A DNA stretch of 45,280 nt from CAYWNA01 sp964459305 (GCA_964459305.1 CAYWNA010000092.1:1-45280), one strand, 5' to 3'. Shown: positions 34,617-43,254, counted from the first letter of the stretch. Translations and numbers: made by a program. The notes: generated by a model not told the origin, from the letters alone.

Positions 34617-35606
34617 ATGACTGAAACGAATCGACGTGAGTTCTTGAAGGCGACTGGTGCCGGATTGGCGCTGGCGGGCATCGGCTCGCCGGTGATTGCG
34701 GCTCAAGAGGAGAATCCTGCGGGCATTCCGACACGTCCGCTGGGAAAGACAGGCGAGCGCGTGTCCATCGTGGGGATGGGCGGTTGGCACATCCGCACAC
34801 TCCCGGACGAACAGGCAATCGCGATCATGCACGAGGCCATCGACGAGGGCATGACCTTCTTCGACAACGCGTGGGACTATCACGACGGCCGCAGCGAAGA
34901 GATAATGGGCAAGGCGTTATCGACCGGCGGCCGCCGAGACAAAGTCTTCCTCATGACGAAGAACTGCGCCCGGGACTACAAAGGCTCGAAACAGCACCTG
35001 GAGGATAGCCTGAAGCGGCTGAAGACCGATCGGATCGATCTGTGGCAGTTCCACGAGATCAACTACCCGGAAGACGTTGGTTGGATCTTCGATCAAGGTG
35101 CGCTGCGGGCGGCCGTGGAAGCCAAGAAGGAAGGCAAAATCCGCTACATCGGATTCACCGGCCACAAGGACATCAAGTTTCTACTCGAAATGCTCTCCCG
35201 GTCTTTCGATTGGGATTCGATCCAGATGCCGATCAATGTTCTGGACGCTCACTACCGCAGTTTTCAGAAAGAGGTAATGCCGGACTGCAATCGGCGGAAG
35301 ATTGGCGTGATCGGCATGAAGGCTTTGGCTTGTGGCGTCATCCCCAACAAAGTCGGCATCAGCGCCGAATTCTGCCGCCGGTACGCACTCTCTCTGCCAA
35401 TCAGTACGTTGGTTTGTGGGATCCAGTCTCGGGAGAATCTGAGGCAAGACTTAGCCATCGCCAGGAACTTCAAGCCGATGTCAGAAACAGAGGTTTCCGA
35501 CCTGCTTGCCAAGACCGAGGATGCGGGACGCGAAGGGCGGTATGAAGGTTTCAAGACGACGAAGGGCTACGACGGACTATATCACCGTCGGCAGCATGGA
35601 GCCTAG
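34617..35606 (+). CDS. Tat-exported aldo/keto reductase
   Basis: This is a 329-aa protein. I start it at 34617, where GGAGGG lies about eight bases upstream and the product opens with a twin-arginine-like signal (TNRREFLKATGAGLALAG). The AKR barrel begins at RPLGKTGERVSIVGMGGW. The catalytic tetrad is in place: Asp and Tyr in FFDNAWDYHD near residues 82-87, Lys in LMTKNC near 115, and His in QFHEIN near 146. The C-terminal part contains GVIGMKALACG and LVCGIQSRENL, typical of the family. It reduces aldehydes or ketoses with NADPH, or runs in reverse. Export by Tat with a bound nucleotide is a planctomycete habit. It is divergent from the cytochrome c gene, and a functional link is possible but not shown. 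Confidence 0.9.
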   Translation: MTETNRREFLKATGAGLALAGIGSPVIAAQEENPAGIPTRPLGKTGERVSIVGMGGWHIRTLPDEQAIAIMHEAIDEGMTFFDNAWDYHDGRSEEIMGKALSTGGRRDKVFLMTKNCARDYKGSKQHLEDSLKRLKTDRIDLWQFHEINYPEDVGWIFDQGALRAAVEAKKEGKIRYIGFTGHKDIKFLLEMLSRSFDWDSIQMPINVLDAHYRSFQKEVMPDCNRRKIGVIGMKALACGVIPNKVGISAEFCRRYALSLPISTLVCGIQSRENLRQDLAIARNFKPMSETEVSDLLAKTEDAGREGRYEGFKTTKGYDGLYHRRQHGA

Positions 35607-35791
35607 ATTAGACCCCATGCCACAAGTCGTTTAACCGCAGGGGCCAGCGGCCCGCGCGTCGGCAGGGACTTTGTGCCGCGTCCTTTCCCGGCGCTGTGAT
35701 CTGGGGAGAACGCAAGGTTTTTCACACGCGCGGTCCGTTGGGCACTGCGGCTAAACGAGCCTGCCACGCAATCCACGCATCTGTCGTCTAG

Positions 35792-36472
35792 TCAGAGCCG
35801 GCCGATTTCCTTCAGATCGAACGCGTTGATTAGTTCTTCGAGTCTTTTGTCCGACTTGAAGACCACACCGGTTGCCGTCAGGTTTAGCTGCATCCGGCCG
35901 ACAAGCACTTTGCACCAACTGTCCTCGCCGCGGCTAGCTGGTAGTCCGGCGCATGTTTCGTTGTAGATCGACTTGTGCACTTCGGTGACCTCTGGGAAAT
36001 AGATGGCTGAGCCAATCAAGGCAGACTTGCCATCGGCGTCATTGGCCCAGAGGTTGATCGCGCCTCGATCGTATTCAAGCTCCCACGTCAGCGGACCGAA
36101 CTCCTGGTCTTCTGACGGGAGAGACTTGCGAAACTCGGCGACGATCGCGTTTCCCACCTCCCGAGTTTTGCTCTTCACCTCCTCGATTTGTCGCTCGATC
36201 TGCCCCTTCTGCCCTTGCGATTGGGGCTCTTCGAGTTCCTGGCTCAGTCCTCGAAGCAGGGTCTCCAACGAGGCGGCCTTCCGAAGCGCCTTCGTAAAGT
36301 CCGTCTCGCCAGATTGCACAGGCACAATGGTGTCCGGTTGCATTTCCGGAGAACTAGCCCGCGTCCTGGCGGATTCTCGGTGCTCCACTCGATAACGGCA
36401 GGACAGCATCGAGGTGAGGGAAACGACGCAAACGCCAACAAGTCCAAGTCTCGCAACGGGGGAACGTGTCAC
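35792..36472 (-). CDS. Hypothetical exported protein, possible lipoprotein
   Basis: This is a 226-aa protein with an N-terminal export signal (RLGLVGVCVVSLTSMLSC). The cysteine after SMLS could be lipidated, though the lipobox is imperfect. Residues about 60-100 (TKALRKAASLETLLRGLSQE, GQIERQIEEVKSKTRE) are predicted helical, probably a short coiled coil. The rest is alpha/beta with no motif I know (LTWELEYDRGAINLWANDAD, CKVLVGRMQLNLTATGVVF). No ribosome site is obvious at 36472. It stands alone on the minus strand between an aldo/keto reductase and an EthD-like gene. Confidence 0.6.
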   Translation of the reverse strand: MTRSPVARLGLVGVCVVSLTSMLSCRYRVEHRESARTRASSPEMQPDTIVPVQSGETDFTKALRKAASLETLLRGLSQELEEPQSQGQKGQIERQIEEVKSKTREVGNAIVAEFRKSLPSEDQEFGPLTWELEYDRGAINLWANDADGKSALIGSAIYFPEVTEVHKSIYNETCAGLPASRGEDSWCKVLVGRMQLNLTATGVVFKSDKRLEELINAFDLKEIGRL

Positions 36473-36780
36473 GTCAACGACCTCGCTGTCTGTATCAGTT
36501 CGTTGGGGTCTCGCTGAAGCCGTAGGTCAACTTGCCGCAGGTCTGCCGACGTCGGCCTCAGAGCATCCTGCATTCGCCTCTGGATACCCCAGAGGCGTAA
36601 GTGCGTCAACCACAGTTACCCAAGAATCGAAACCCCGCCGGAATTCTGTGGGAGTTTTGCTCCTGTGCACACCACATCCCCGGGGAGGATTGAATCGACG
36701 GCGTCTACTGGTAATCTATACCGCTCCCGGTCGAAAATGACTTGCTTAACCGCGATCCCGACAGAAAAAGGAGAACAATC
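36473..36780. other. Intergenic region before the EthD-like gene
   Basis: This is 308 nt between divergent genes. It includes a short perfect palindrome (CTCTGG-ATACC-CCAGAG near 36580-36596) and, at its end, the AAGGAGA ribosome site of the next gene. No gene is evident. Confidence 0.3.
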
Positions 36781-37095
36781 ATGATCCGAGTCGCCGTCCT
36801 GTACCCAAACTCTGAAGGCAAGTCGTTCAACGTGGAATACTACAAGAACAAGCACATGAAGCTTGCCTGGGAAAAGCTCGGCCCCCTCGGTATGGTTAGC
36901 TGCGAAGTGGACGCGGGGATCGCAGGGATGGGTGATACCCCCCCACCGTACGCCGCGATTGGCTACGTGATTTTCGAAACCGTCGACGAATTCCAATCTG
37001 CGTTTGCCCAGGCCGGTGGTGAGTTGGTGGCTGACATCCCCAACTATACGGATATTGAGCCGACCATACAAATCAGTGAGTACGAGCAGATGTAG
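36781..37095 (+). CDS. EthD-domain protein
   Basis: This is a 104-aa protein. The start at 36781 has AAGGAGA six bases upstream. The sequence is a single EthD-type ferredoxin-like barrel: MIRVAVLYPNSEGKSFNVEY, YYKNKHMKLAWEKLG, then PYAAIGYVIFETVDEFQSAF and a C-terminal YTDIEPTIQISEY strand. The conserved HMKLA histidine region is present. EthD proteins are small dimeric barrels tied to ether and aromatic degradation operons, but many are stand-alone with unknown function. No degradation genes lie nearby. It is followed by a 22-bp inverted repeat. Confidence 0.8.
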   Translation: MIRVAVLYPNSEGKSFNVEYYKNKHMKLAWEKLGPLGMVSCEVDAGIAGMGDTPPPYAAIGYVIFETVDEFQSAFAQAGGELVADIPNYTDIEPTIQISEYEQM

Positions 37096-37125
37096 TCGTT
37101 TGGACGTGACGGCGCTGGAACAGGT

Positions 37126-37197
37126 TTGTAGCTGAATTCGCAAGAATGCAGGCAGCGACGGCTTGATCCATCTGAATTCTTGCGAATTCAGCTACAA
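37126..37197. repeat. Perfect 22-bp inverted repeat (GAATTCTTGCGAATTCAGCTAC type)
   Basis: Arms 37126-37147 and 37176-37197 are perfect inverted repeats around a 28-nt spacer. Each arm also contains a self-complementary GAATTCGCAAGAAT-like core. The right arm matches the right side of the element at 3801-3866 (ATTCTTGCGAATYCRGCTAC), showing one family with two copies in the window. It lies between an EthD-like gene and the ECF sigma gene. Confidence 0.75.
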
Positions 37198-37216
37198 CTC
37201 TTGTGACAGAATCGGT

Positions 37217-37245
37217 TTGCGACAGACCCGAGTTATCGTTAGCAT
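37217..37245 (+). promoter_or_regulatory. Possible promoter of the sigma/kinase operon
   Basis: TTGCGA (37217-37222), a 17-bp spacer and TAGCAT (37240-37245) lie 43 nt before the sigma factor start. The -10 box matches only four of six positions, so this is tentative. Confidence 0.3.
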
Positions 37246-37287
37246 GAGTGTTATCTCATCGGCCGAAACGATCTGTGGACGCTTCGC

Positions 37288-37911
37288 ATGTCTCAGGACC
37301 CGTCCGAATCCGAACTGATTCTCCAGGCCGCGGCCGGCGATCGGGCCTCGTTGACCGAGTTGTTGCTGTTCCATTACGACAGGCTGAGGCGCCGCATTTC
37401 GGGACGGATCACCGGGGATCTACAAGGGCTGATCAGCCCAGACGATGTCTTGCACCAGACGTTTGTGCGCGCGGCACAGAAGGTCGGGACCTTTCGATTG
37501 CGGCACGAAGGGGCCTTCCGCGCCTGGCTCGAAACCATTGCCGACAACTTGATCAAGGACGCCGCCAAGCGCCGAAAGCGCGAGCGACGCGCGCCGACCG
37601 GGCGGGCCGGCGGGCAGAAAACCGGCGACAGCTCGGTGACTGCGATGGTGGAGAGAATCGCGGGCGACTGCACGACGCCGGGCGGACGGGTCCAGCGCCA
37701 AGAGAACATTCGCCGTTTGCAGGCTGCGCTGGCCACGCTGCAGGACGACCAACGCGAAGTGATCCAGCGCTACTACATGCAGGATGAATCCCTCGATCAA
37801 ATCGCCGAAGCCATGGGGCGCACACGAGACTCGATTCGCGGCGTATGCTATCGAGCCCGGAGGAACCTGCGTTCCGTAATGGGCGGATCGTCGTTATACT
37901 TTACTGAGTGA
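37288..37911 (+). CDS. ECF RNA polymerase sigma factor, coupled to a giant kinase
   Basis: This is a 207-aa protein. Sigma-2 (ASLTELLLFHYDRLRRRISG, SPDDVLHQTFVRAAQKVGTF, AFRAWLETIADNLIKDAAKR) and sigma-4 (QREVIQRYYMQDESLDQIAE, RTRDSIRGVCYRARRNLRSV) are both present. The linker is basic and glycine-rich (RRAPTGRAGGQKTGDSS). The start at 37288 has only a weak GGA nearby. The next gene, a 1315-aa kinase, begins 13 nt after the stop, so the two are almost certainly co-transcribed and probably translationally coupled. This arrangement is typical of planctomycete ECF sigma factors thought to be switched by their neighbouring kinase. Confidence 0.92.
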   Translation: MSQDPSESELILQAAAGDRASLTELLLFHYDRLRRRISGRITGDLQGLISPDDVLHQTFVRAAQKVGTFRLRHEGAFRAWLETIADNLIKDAAKRRKRERRAPTGRAGGQKTGDSSVTAMVERIAGDCTTPGGRVQRQENIRRLQAALATLQDDQREVIQRYYMQDESLDQIAEAMGRTRDSIRGVCYRARRNLRSVMGGSSLYFTE

Positions 37912-37924
37912 GCGCGCCGATTCC

Positions 37925-40900
37925 ATGGTCAACGATCCCTCAAATCAAGACCGATCGCACGACCGCTGCGAGCGAATACACCGCATCGTATTCGACGTTG
38001 CGCGCCAGCGTTCCGGGGGCGAGGAGATCTCGGACGACTCTATCCTTTCCGGCCATCCGGACCTCATGCCGGAATTGGGCGACGAACTCGAAAAACTGCG
38101 ATGCATTCACGGCGCCATGGGGCAAGCCGAGCAGGACCAGTGCTTTCAGGCACTAGATCGCATCGAGGCTGACTGGGAGCGCGATCTCGTCTCTGATCGG
38201 GAAACGGATAATTACCGGCCGTTTACTGACTCGCAGCAGAACGACAAGTCCGCGGCGCCTGAAAGGATCGGCCGTTACCGCGTGCTTCGGGTCTTGGCGC
38301 AAGGGGGCTTTGGACGCGTCTATGTTGCCAGGGACGAAGAGCTGGCACGCAACGTGGCGATCAAGGTGCCCCACCGTCGCCGGGTGACCGATCCGAGGGA
38401 CATCCAAATCTATCTGGCCGAGGCACGCATCGTCGCCCGACTCGATCACCCCGCAATCGTTCCAGTCTTCGACGTTGGAAGAACGGAAGACGATTATTGC
38501 TACGTTGTCTCCAAGCTGGTTCAAGGAGAGGATCTCGCCACGAGAATCGCGCGATCGCGGCCAACCCATGGCGAAGCGGTACGGATTGTCGTGACGGTCA
38601 CGGATGCTCTGCACTACGCCCACTCCCATGGGCTCGTGCATCGCGATATCAAGCCGGCCAATATCCTGCTCGACGCGGAGGCCAAGCCGTACGTCACCGA
38701 TTTCGGCTTGGCACTGAAGGACGAGAGCTTTGGCCAGGGACGGAGCTATGCAGGGACTCCGGCCTACATGAGTCCGGAACAGGCCCGCGGCGAAGCCCAC
38801 CGTGTGGACGGTCGCTCGGATATCTTCAGCCTGGGCGTTGTCTTGTACGAATTACTTACCGGCCGAAAGCCGTTCCCGTCGGATTCATACGACGAGTTGT
38901 TGGACCAAATCATCTGGACGGAACCGCTCGCGCCGCGCGGGCAGGACGAGTCGATCCCCGAAGAATTGGAGCGTATTTGCCTCAAGGCTCTGTCGAAACG
39001 TGCGGCCGACCGCTATCCGACAGCAAGAGATCTGGCAGAAGACCTGCGACTCTTTCTGGAACGAAGCGACCGACACGGTTCGCTCGCTGTTTCTGCCGAG
39101 GGACGACGTGCCTCGTTGCACGAGCCTCCGACAGCCGCAGATCGGCCGCCGGCGAGGATTGTCCCCAAAGGACTGCGGGCCTTCGACGCCAACGACGCGG
39201 ACTTCTTCCTGGAACTGGTGCCGGGGCCGCGCGACCGGACCGGCTTGCCGGAGAGCATTCGGCAGTGGAAGCACCGCGTTGAGGAAACCGACGCGGGCGA
39301 GGCGCTTGCCGTAGGCGTGCTCTACGGTCCGTCAGGTTGCGGCAAGTCGTCCCTGATCCGGGCCGGCGTGCTGCCCAGGCTGTCGTCCTGCGTGCAGTCG
39401 ATCTACATCGAAGCAACGGTCGACGATACCGAACAGCGGTTGCTGAGGCGGTTGCTGAGGAAGTATCCCGATCTGTCGGCAGACGTTGGCCTAGCCGAGT
39501 GCCTGGCCGCGATCCGCCGGGGGTCCGGTCCGGTCGAAGGGCGAAAACTGCTAATTGTGATCGACCAGTTCGAGCAATGGCTGCACGGCAATGCGGACAA
39601 CGAACGCCGGTTGTTGGTACAGGCGCTGCGGCAGTGCGACGGCGGGCGACTCGGATGCCTGTTGCTGGTGCGCGATGACTTCTGGGTGGCGTTGAGCCGC
39701 TTCATAGGCGAACTGGAGAGCGACCTTATTCAGGGTCGCAACTCGGCCCTGGTCGACTTGTTTGATCCTCAGCACGCACGTAATGTGCTCGCCGAATTCG
39801 GGCGTGCGTTCGGGCAACTGCCGGGAAACCTCGGCCATCTGACGGGCGCCCAGGAAACGTTCCTGAAGCGAGCCGTCACCGGACTGGCCCAAGAGGGCAA
39901 AGTCGTTCCGGTGCGGCTTGCCCTGTTTGCGGAGATGGTCAAAGCTCGGTCGTGGACTCCGGCGACACTGCGGGACGTCGGTGGTGCGACGGGCGTTGGA
40001 GTCACTTTTCTGGAGGAGACTTTCAGCGCGCGGGCTGCCAACCCTCAGTACCGTGCCCATGAACGGGCGGCGCGCGCGGTCTTGGGGGCGCTGTTGCCGG
40101 AAGCGGGCGACGATATCAAGGGCCGTTTCCGATCGAGTCTCGAGTTGCTCGACAATTCGGGCTACGGAAAGAAGCCGCGGGCCTTCAACGAGTTGATGCG
40201 CATTCTGGACAGCGAAACGCGGTTGCTGACTCCGTCGGACCCCGAAGCGATGAGCGCAGAAAACGCTCCGACGAGGCCCGGACACCGATATTACCAGTTG
40301 ACACACGACTATCTGGTGCCGTCCTTGCGGGAATGGCTGAAGAAAAAACAGAAATCGTCGCGAAGCGGACGAGCGGAAATTCGACTGGCCGAGCGTTCGA
40401 TGATGTGGAATTCCAGACCCGAACGACGGCAGTTGCCATCGCCGTGGGAATGGCTTGCGATCCGCACGCTAACTCGACCGGCGCGCTGGACGCGGCAGCA
40501 GCGGAGAATGATGCGTGTCGCCGCGCGATACCACGTGCTGATGGTGGGTTTTCTGCTTTCGCTGCTGTTCGTATTCCTTTTCACTGGCGTCGAAATGACG
40601 GCATTGGCAAGAAATGTGCTAATGCAGGTCCGCGCCCACAGTGCTGTGGTTTGGCTGGCGTTGGGTCGGCAAGACGCCGTGTGGCCTTTGCTGAAACACA
40701 GCCCGGACCCCACGCAGCGGACTCGCCTCGTGCATGGGCTCAGTCCTCTGGTGGTCAACCCGGAAGACGTCGTGGCCGAGATGCAGCGCCAAGACGACGT
40801 GTCCGTTCGAAGGGCCATGCTGCTGGTGACCGGCGAACTTGTCGGTGACCCAGAACAGCGGACAATCAGATCCGCGGCATTGCGCAGTGCCGATCCCATG

Positions 40901-41872
40901 AGCCAGACGCTGTTGGACCTGTATCGCGACGACCCGGACCCTGGTATCCACGCGGCGGCCGAATGGACGTTGCGCCGTTTTGAACAAGACGCCCAAGCAT
41001 TTCAGATCGGCCGCCATTCGGCGTTGTCCGATAGCGTCGGAGACCGCCAGTGGTATGTGAACAGCCAAGGTCACACCATGGTGGTCGTACGAGGTCTAAC
41101 GCGATTCTTGATGGGATCGCCGGACAACGCGGGATCCGGCGGCGACGACGAATTGCTGCACAATCGGCGAATCCGCCGAAGTTTTTGCATCGCCGGCACG
41201 GAGACAACGGTCGAGCAGTTCCAGCGGTTCCTGCGCGAGAATCCACAGCTGCAACGTCCGGATGCCGGTGAGTTCAACCCGCCGCCGTACCACCCTCAGA
41301 CTTCGACAACCTGGTATGAGGCCGCGGCATACTGCAATTGGCTCAGTAAGAAGGACGGCATTCCGCAGGAGCAGTGGTGTTATGTGCCCAACGCCGACGG
41401 ACGGTATGCGGCGGGCATGAAGCTCGCACTCGGCCATCTCAGCCTTCGCGGATATCGTTTGCCTACGGAGGCAGAGTGGGAGTACGCCTGCCGTGCTGGT
41501 GCGACAACCTCGCGCTACTTTGGAGAGGCCGAATCCCTGCTGAATCAGTACGCGGTATTCGGAGCGGTTGCCGGACATCGGCCGCTGCCGGTGGGAACGC
41601 GCAAACCGAACGATTTTGGTTTGTTTGACATGCATGGAAACGCAACCGAATGGTGCCAGGATCGATATCGACCGTACTCGCTGGACGGCGCCATCAACTC
41701 GCGCTCCAATTCACAGGATGAGGGCGAGGTCGCGGACAACGACCAACGTGTGCTGCGAGGCGGTTCTTTCCGGGATTCGCCCGCGCGCGTACGAAGCGCC
41801 GCCCGCGGAAGAGACGGGCCCGGCACGCGAAACGACACGGTAGGATTTCGCGTAGCCCGCAGCTACCTATAG
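37925..41872 (+). CDS. Ser/Thr kinase - STAND ATPase - FGE-like fusion protein
   Basis: This is a 1315-aa protein. It has a short N-terminal helical part. A kinase domain spans about 117-380 (AQGGFGRVYVARD, NVAIKVP, HRDIKPAN near 240, DFGLA, GTPAYMSPEQAR, DIFSLGVVLYELL). A STAND-type P-loop ATPase starts near 465 with Walker A GPSGCGKSS and Walker B LLIVIDQFEQWL, the nSTAND1 pattern. Its winged-helix/C-terminal part ends in RYYQLTHDYLVPSLREWL. One transmembrane helix is near 872 (VGFLLSLLFVFLFTGVEM), followed by a helical-repeat-like stretch. From about 1040 there is an FGE-sulfatase fold (MVVVRGLTRFLMGSPDN, LPTEAEWEYACRAGA, FGLFDMHGNATEWCQD, VLRGGSFRDSP). The C-terminal strand lacks the catalytic cysteine pair of true formylglycine-generating enzymes, so this domain is probably a sensor or binding module. 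It is co-operonic with the sigma factor at 37288. Confidence 0.9.
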   Translation: MVNDPSNQDRSHDRCERIHRIVFDVARQRSGGEEISDDSILSGHPDLMPELGDELEKLRCIHGAMGQAEQDQCFQALDRIEADWERDLVSDRETDNYRPFTDSQQNDKSAAPERIGRYRVLRVLAQGGFGRVYVARDEELARNVAIKVPHRRRVTDPRDIQIYLAEARIVARLDHPAIVPVFDVGRTEDDYCYVVSKLVQGEDLATRIARSRPTHGEAVRIVVTVTDALHYAHSHGLVHRDIKPANILLDAEAKPYVTDFGLALKDESFGQGRSYAGTPAYMSPEQARGEAHRVDGRSDIFSLGVVLYELLTGRKPFPSDSYDELLDQIIWTEPLAPRGQDESIPEELERICLKALSKRAADRYPTARDLAEDLRLFLERSDRHGSLAVSAEGRRASLHEPPTAADRPPARIVPKGLRAFDANDADFFLELVPGPRDRTGLPESIRQWKHRVEETDAGEALAVGVLYGPSGCGKSSLIRAGVLPRLSSCVQSIYIEATVDDTEQRLLRRLLRKYPDLSADVGLAECLAAIRRGSGPVEGRKLLIVIDQFEQWLHGNADNERRLLVQALRQCDGGRLGCLLLVRDDFWVALSRFIGELESDLIQGRNSALVDLFDPQHARNVLAEFGRAFGQLPGNLGHLTGAQETFLKRAVTGLAQEGKVVPVRLALFAEMVKARSWTPATLRDVGGATGVGVTFLEETFSARAANPQYRAHERAARAVLGALLPEAGDDIKGRFRSSLELLDNSGYGKKPRAFNELMRILDSETRLLTPSDPEAMSAENAPTRPGHRYYQLTHDYLVPSLREWLKKKQKSSRSGRAEIRLAERSMMWNSRPERRQLPSPWEWLAIRTLTRPARWTRQQRRMMRVAARYHVLMVGFLLSLLFVFLFTGVEMTALARNVLMQVRAHSAVVWLALGRQDAVWPLLKHSPDPTQRTRLVHGLSPLVVNPEDVVAEMQRQDDVSVRRAMLLVTGELVGDPEQRTIRSAALRSADPMSQTLLDLYRDDPDPGIHAAAEWTLRRFEQDAQAFQIGRHSALSDSVGDRQWYVNSQGHTMVVVRGLTRFLMGSPDNAGSGGDDELLHNRRIRRSFCIAGTETTVEQFQRFLRENPQLQRPDAGEFNPPPYHPQTSTTWYEAAAYCNWLSKKDGIPQEQWCYVPNADGRYAAGMKLALGHLSLRGYRLPTEAEWEYACRAGATTSRYFGEAESLLNQYAVFGAVAGHRPLPVGTRKPNDFGLFDMHGNATEWCQDRYRPYSLDGAINSRSNSQDEGEVADNDQRVLRGGSFRDSPARVRSAARGRDGPGTRNDTVGFRVARSYL

Positions 41873-41909
41873 TGCTGGATCAGGGTCCCCTCACGTGCGC
41901 TAAATACAG

Positions 41910-41961
41910 AATAGACAAGACTTCTCTCATCGGCTCCGCGATGAGAGAAGTCTTGTCTATT
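41910..41961. repeat. Perfect 23-bp hairpin, 6-nt loop
   Basis: The left arm (41910-41932) and right arm (41939-41961) match through all 23 positions around GCTCCG. The arm reads AATAGACAAGACTTCTCTCA plus TCG. No T-run longer than two follows, so it is not a standard terminator. It lies 37 nt after the kinase stop and 120 nt before the transposase tail. It could act as an mRNA 3'-end stabiliser, a recombinase or transposase target, or a relic of an element end. Confidence 0.75.
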
Positions 41962-42081
41962 GTTCGTCGCGATAACTCAGTGACATCCGCCCAATTGGAG
42001 TATTATATCGACAGATTCGCAGCAAGCAAACTGGCCATCTTGTCTACACAACCAACAGAAAGCGGTTTCATGGGTTGATTT

Positions 42082-42200
42082 CTACGAGCCTGTGTTAGCC
42101 GCCTTCTCAAGCAGCTCCCGAATCGTCCAGACGTGATCTGTGAGGCCAGTTGCTATCGCTGGTGTTCTGCGCGTTGGGTCGTCTTTGTTCTTCAGGGCCA
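42082..42200 (-). pseudogene. Transposase C-terminal remnant
   Basis: The minus frame ends RTPAIATGLTDHVWTIRELL plus EKAANTGS and a stop. The TPAxAxGLTDHVWTIxEL pattern is the typical C-terminus of a group of DDE transposases. Upstream of RTP the homology fades (LALKNKDDPTR), and the rest of the reading frame is unrelated, so only about 35 residues of the original gene remain. It marks a past insertion next to the kinase operon. Confidence 0.5.
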
Positions 42201-42420
42201 GTTTCGGGCTCCTCGTGGCAGCTAGGATGATTTGGCCCACCCACGTGTCACGGCGCTTGCACCGGCCCCTGGTACGCGAAAGGAGTCTTGGCCTAAATCT
42301 GACCCTTTGATGTTGCGCGACGGTTCTGGGTGGTACAATGTGGTGAAGTGCAGCGCAGATTGGGCTGTACAAATAGAGGTCAGTCAGATCGATCTTCAAC
42401 CCAGCCAGGAGGACCCTGCG

Positions 42421-42891
42421 ATGAAGATACGCCTCCAGATAGTCCTGTACTTGCTTGTTGCCGCTGCATTGACCGCGGGTGCGATCGGCTCCGACAAGCG
42501 TAGCCCCAAATCAGACTCACGCGACATCGTAACAGCCTTTGATGACGCGGTCGCTGCACAGCCAAAGCTACTGCGCATCACCTGCAGAATGGATGGCAGC
42601 GGACGGATCATCTTCACTCGCCAAAGCGTGCATTACGAACACAAGCACTGGCGACGCCCAAACCATATCCTGTTCGATGGCGAGCCTTGGACCAAGCTTG
42701 ACCAGACTCCTGTTCCCTGGCGCGATTTCGGCGACCGATTGGATTTGACGAGGGCCTGGATCGTCAAACGCAAAGGGCGGGACGTCATAGCGCTAGAGCA
42801 CACGCCGGACGGTTTTGATCTCTATCTCTGCGACTCGCCAAACGGTGGAGCCAGCTACGACGTTACACTCGCTATCCCTCGACGCAGGTGA
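42421..42891 (+). CDS. Hypothetical secreted protein
   Basis: This is a 156-aa protein. I start it at 42421 because AGGAGG (42407-42412) is eight bases upstream and a signal peptide follows (KIRLQIVLYLLVAAALTAGA). The mature part is basic, with aromatic and charged motifs (RITCRMDGSGRIIFTRQSVH, DRLDLTRAWIVKRKGRD, GFDLYLCDSPNGGASYDV). I recognise no family. The STAS-domain gene starts only 6 nt downstream, so the two are an operon. Confidence 0.65.
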   Translation: MKIRLQIVLYLLVAAALTAGAIGSDKRSPKSDSRDIVTAFDDAVAAQPKLLRITCRMDGSGRIIFTRQSVHYEHKHWRRPNHILFDGEPWTKLDQTPVPWRDFGDRLDLTRAWIVKRKGRDVIALEHTPDGFDLYLCDSPNGGASYDVTLAIPRRR

Positions 42892-42897
42892 AGGAAG

Positions 42898-43254
42898 ATG
42901 GTTGCGTTCCAGTGCTTCGATGTAGAGCAATCTGGCGACGTCACCCAGATTCGGCTGAAAGATCCTAGTCGCTTCGATCTTCCCCAGTACGAACAATTGC
43001 GAGTTGAAGTGAAGGCATTTGTTCAGCAGCGGCGGCCAAGCAAAGTGCTCGTAGACTTCTCCGATGTTCAGTTCTGTTCCTCGGCCGTGGTAGCTGCCAT
43101 AATGATTGCCCAGAATCGTTTGGTATCTGAGGGCGGTCAGATGAAACTGTGCGAGATGAACGAAGTGGTTCGGCAGACGTTTGATAGGCTGAAACTCGAC
43201 GGGGATGTGTTCGACACTTACGTCAATAAGGCTGACGCTGTGAACGCATTCTGA
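42898..43254 (+). CDS. STAS-domain protein (anti-anti-sigma-like)
   Basis: This is a 118-aa protein with GAAGGAAG directly before the ATG. The fold is a single STAS domain: VTQIRLKDPSRFDLPQYEQL, then KVLVDFSDVQFCSSAVVAAI, where the serine of CSSAVV lies at the usual phosphorylation site, and GGQMKLCEMNEVVRQTFDRL. Such proteins act in partner-switching pathways, binding an anti-sigma or kinase until phosphorylated. No anti-sigma gene is next to it. The upstream gene in the operon is a secreted hypothetical. Confidence 0.85.
   Translation: MVAFQCFDVEQSGDVTQIRLKDPSRFDLPQYEQLRVEVKAFVQQRRPSKVLVDFSDVQFCSSAVVAAIMIAQNRLVSEGGQMKLCEMNEVVRQTFDRLKLDGDVFDTYVNKADAVNAF

Larger units (their letters stand above)
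41873..42420. other. Intergenic region with perfect hairpin and transposase tail
   Basis: This is 548 nt. It contains the 23-bp perfect hairpin at 41910-41961, a minus-strand transposase C-terminal remnant at about 42082-42200, and, near its end, the AGGAGG ribosome site (42407-42412) of the next gene. No intact gene is seen. Confidence 0.5.

Noticed and set aside
41872..42078. A 68-codon frame starting on the kinase stop codon
   Set aside because: It runs straight through both arms of the perfect 23-bp hairpin, has a GTG start without ribosome site, and shows no motif.
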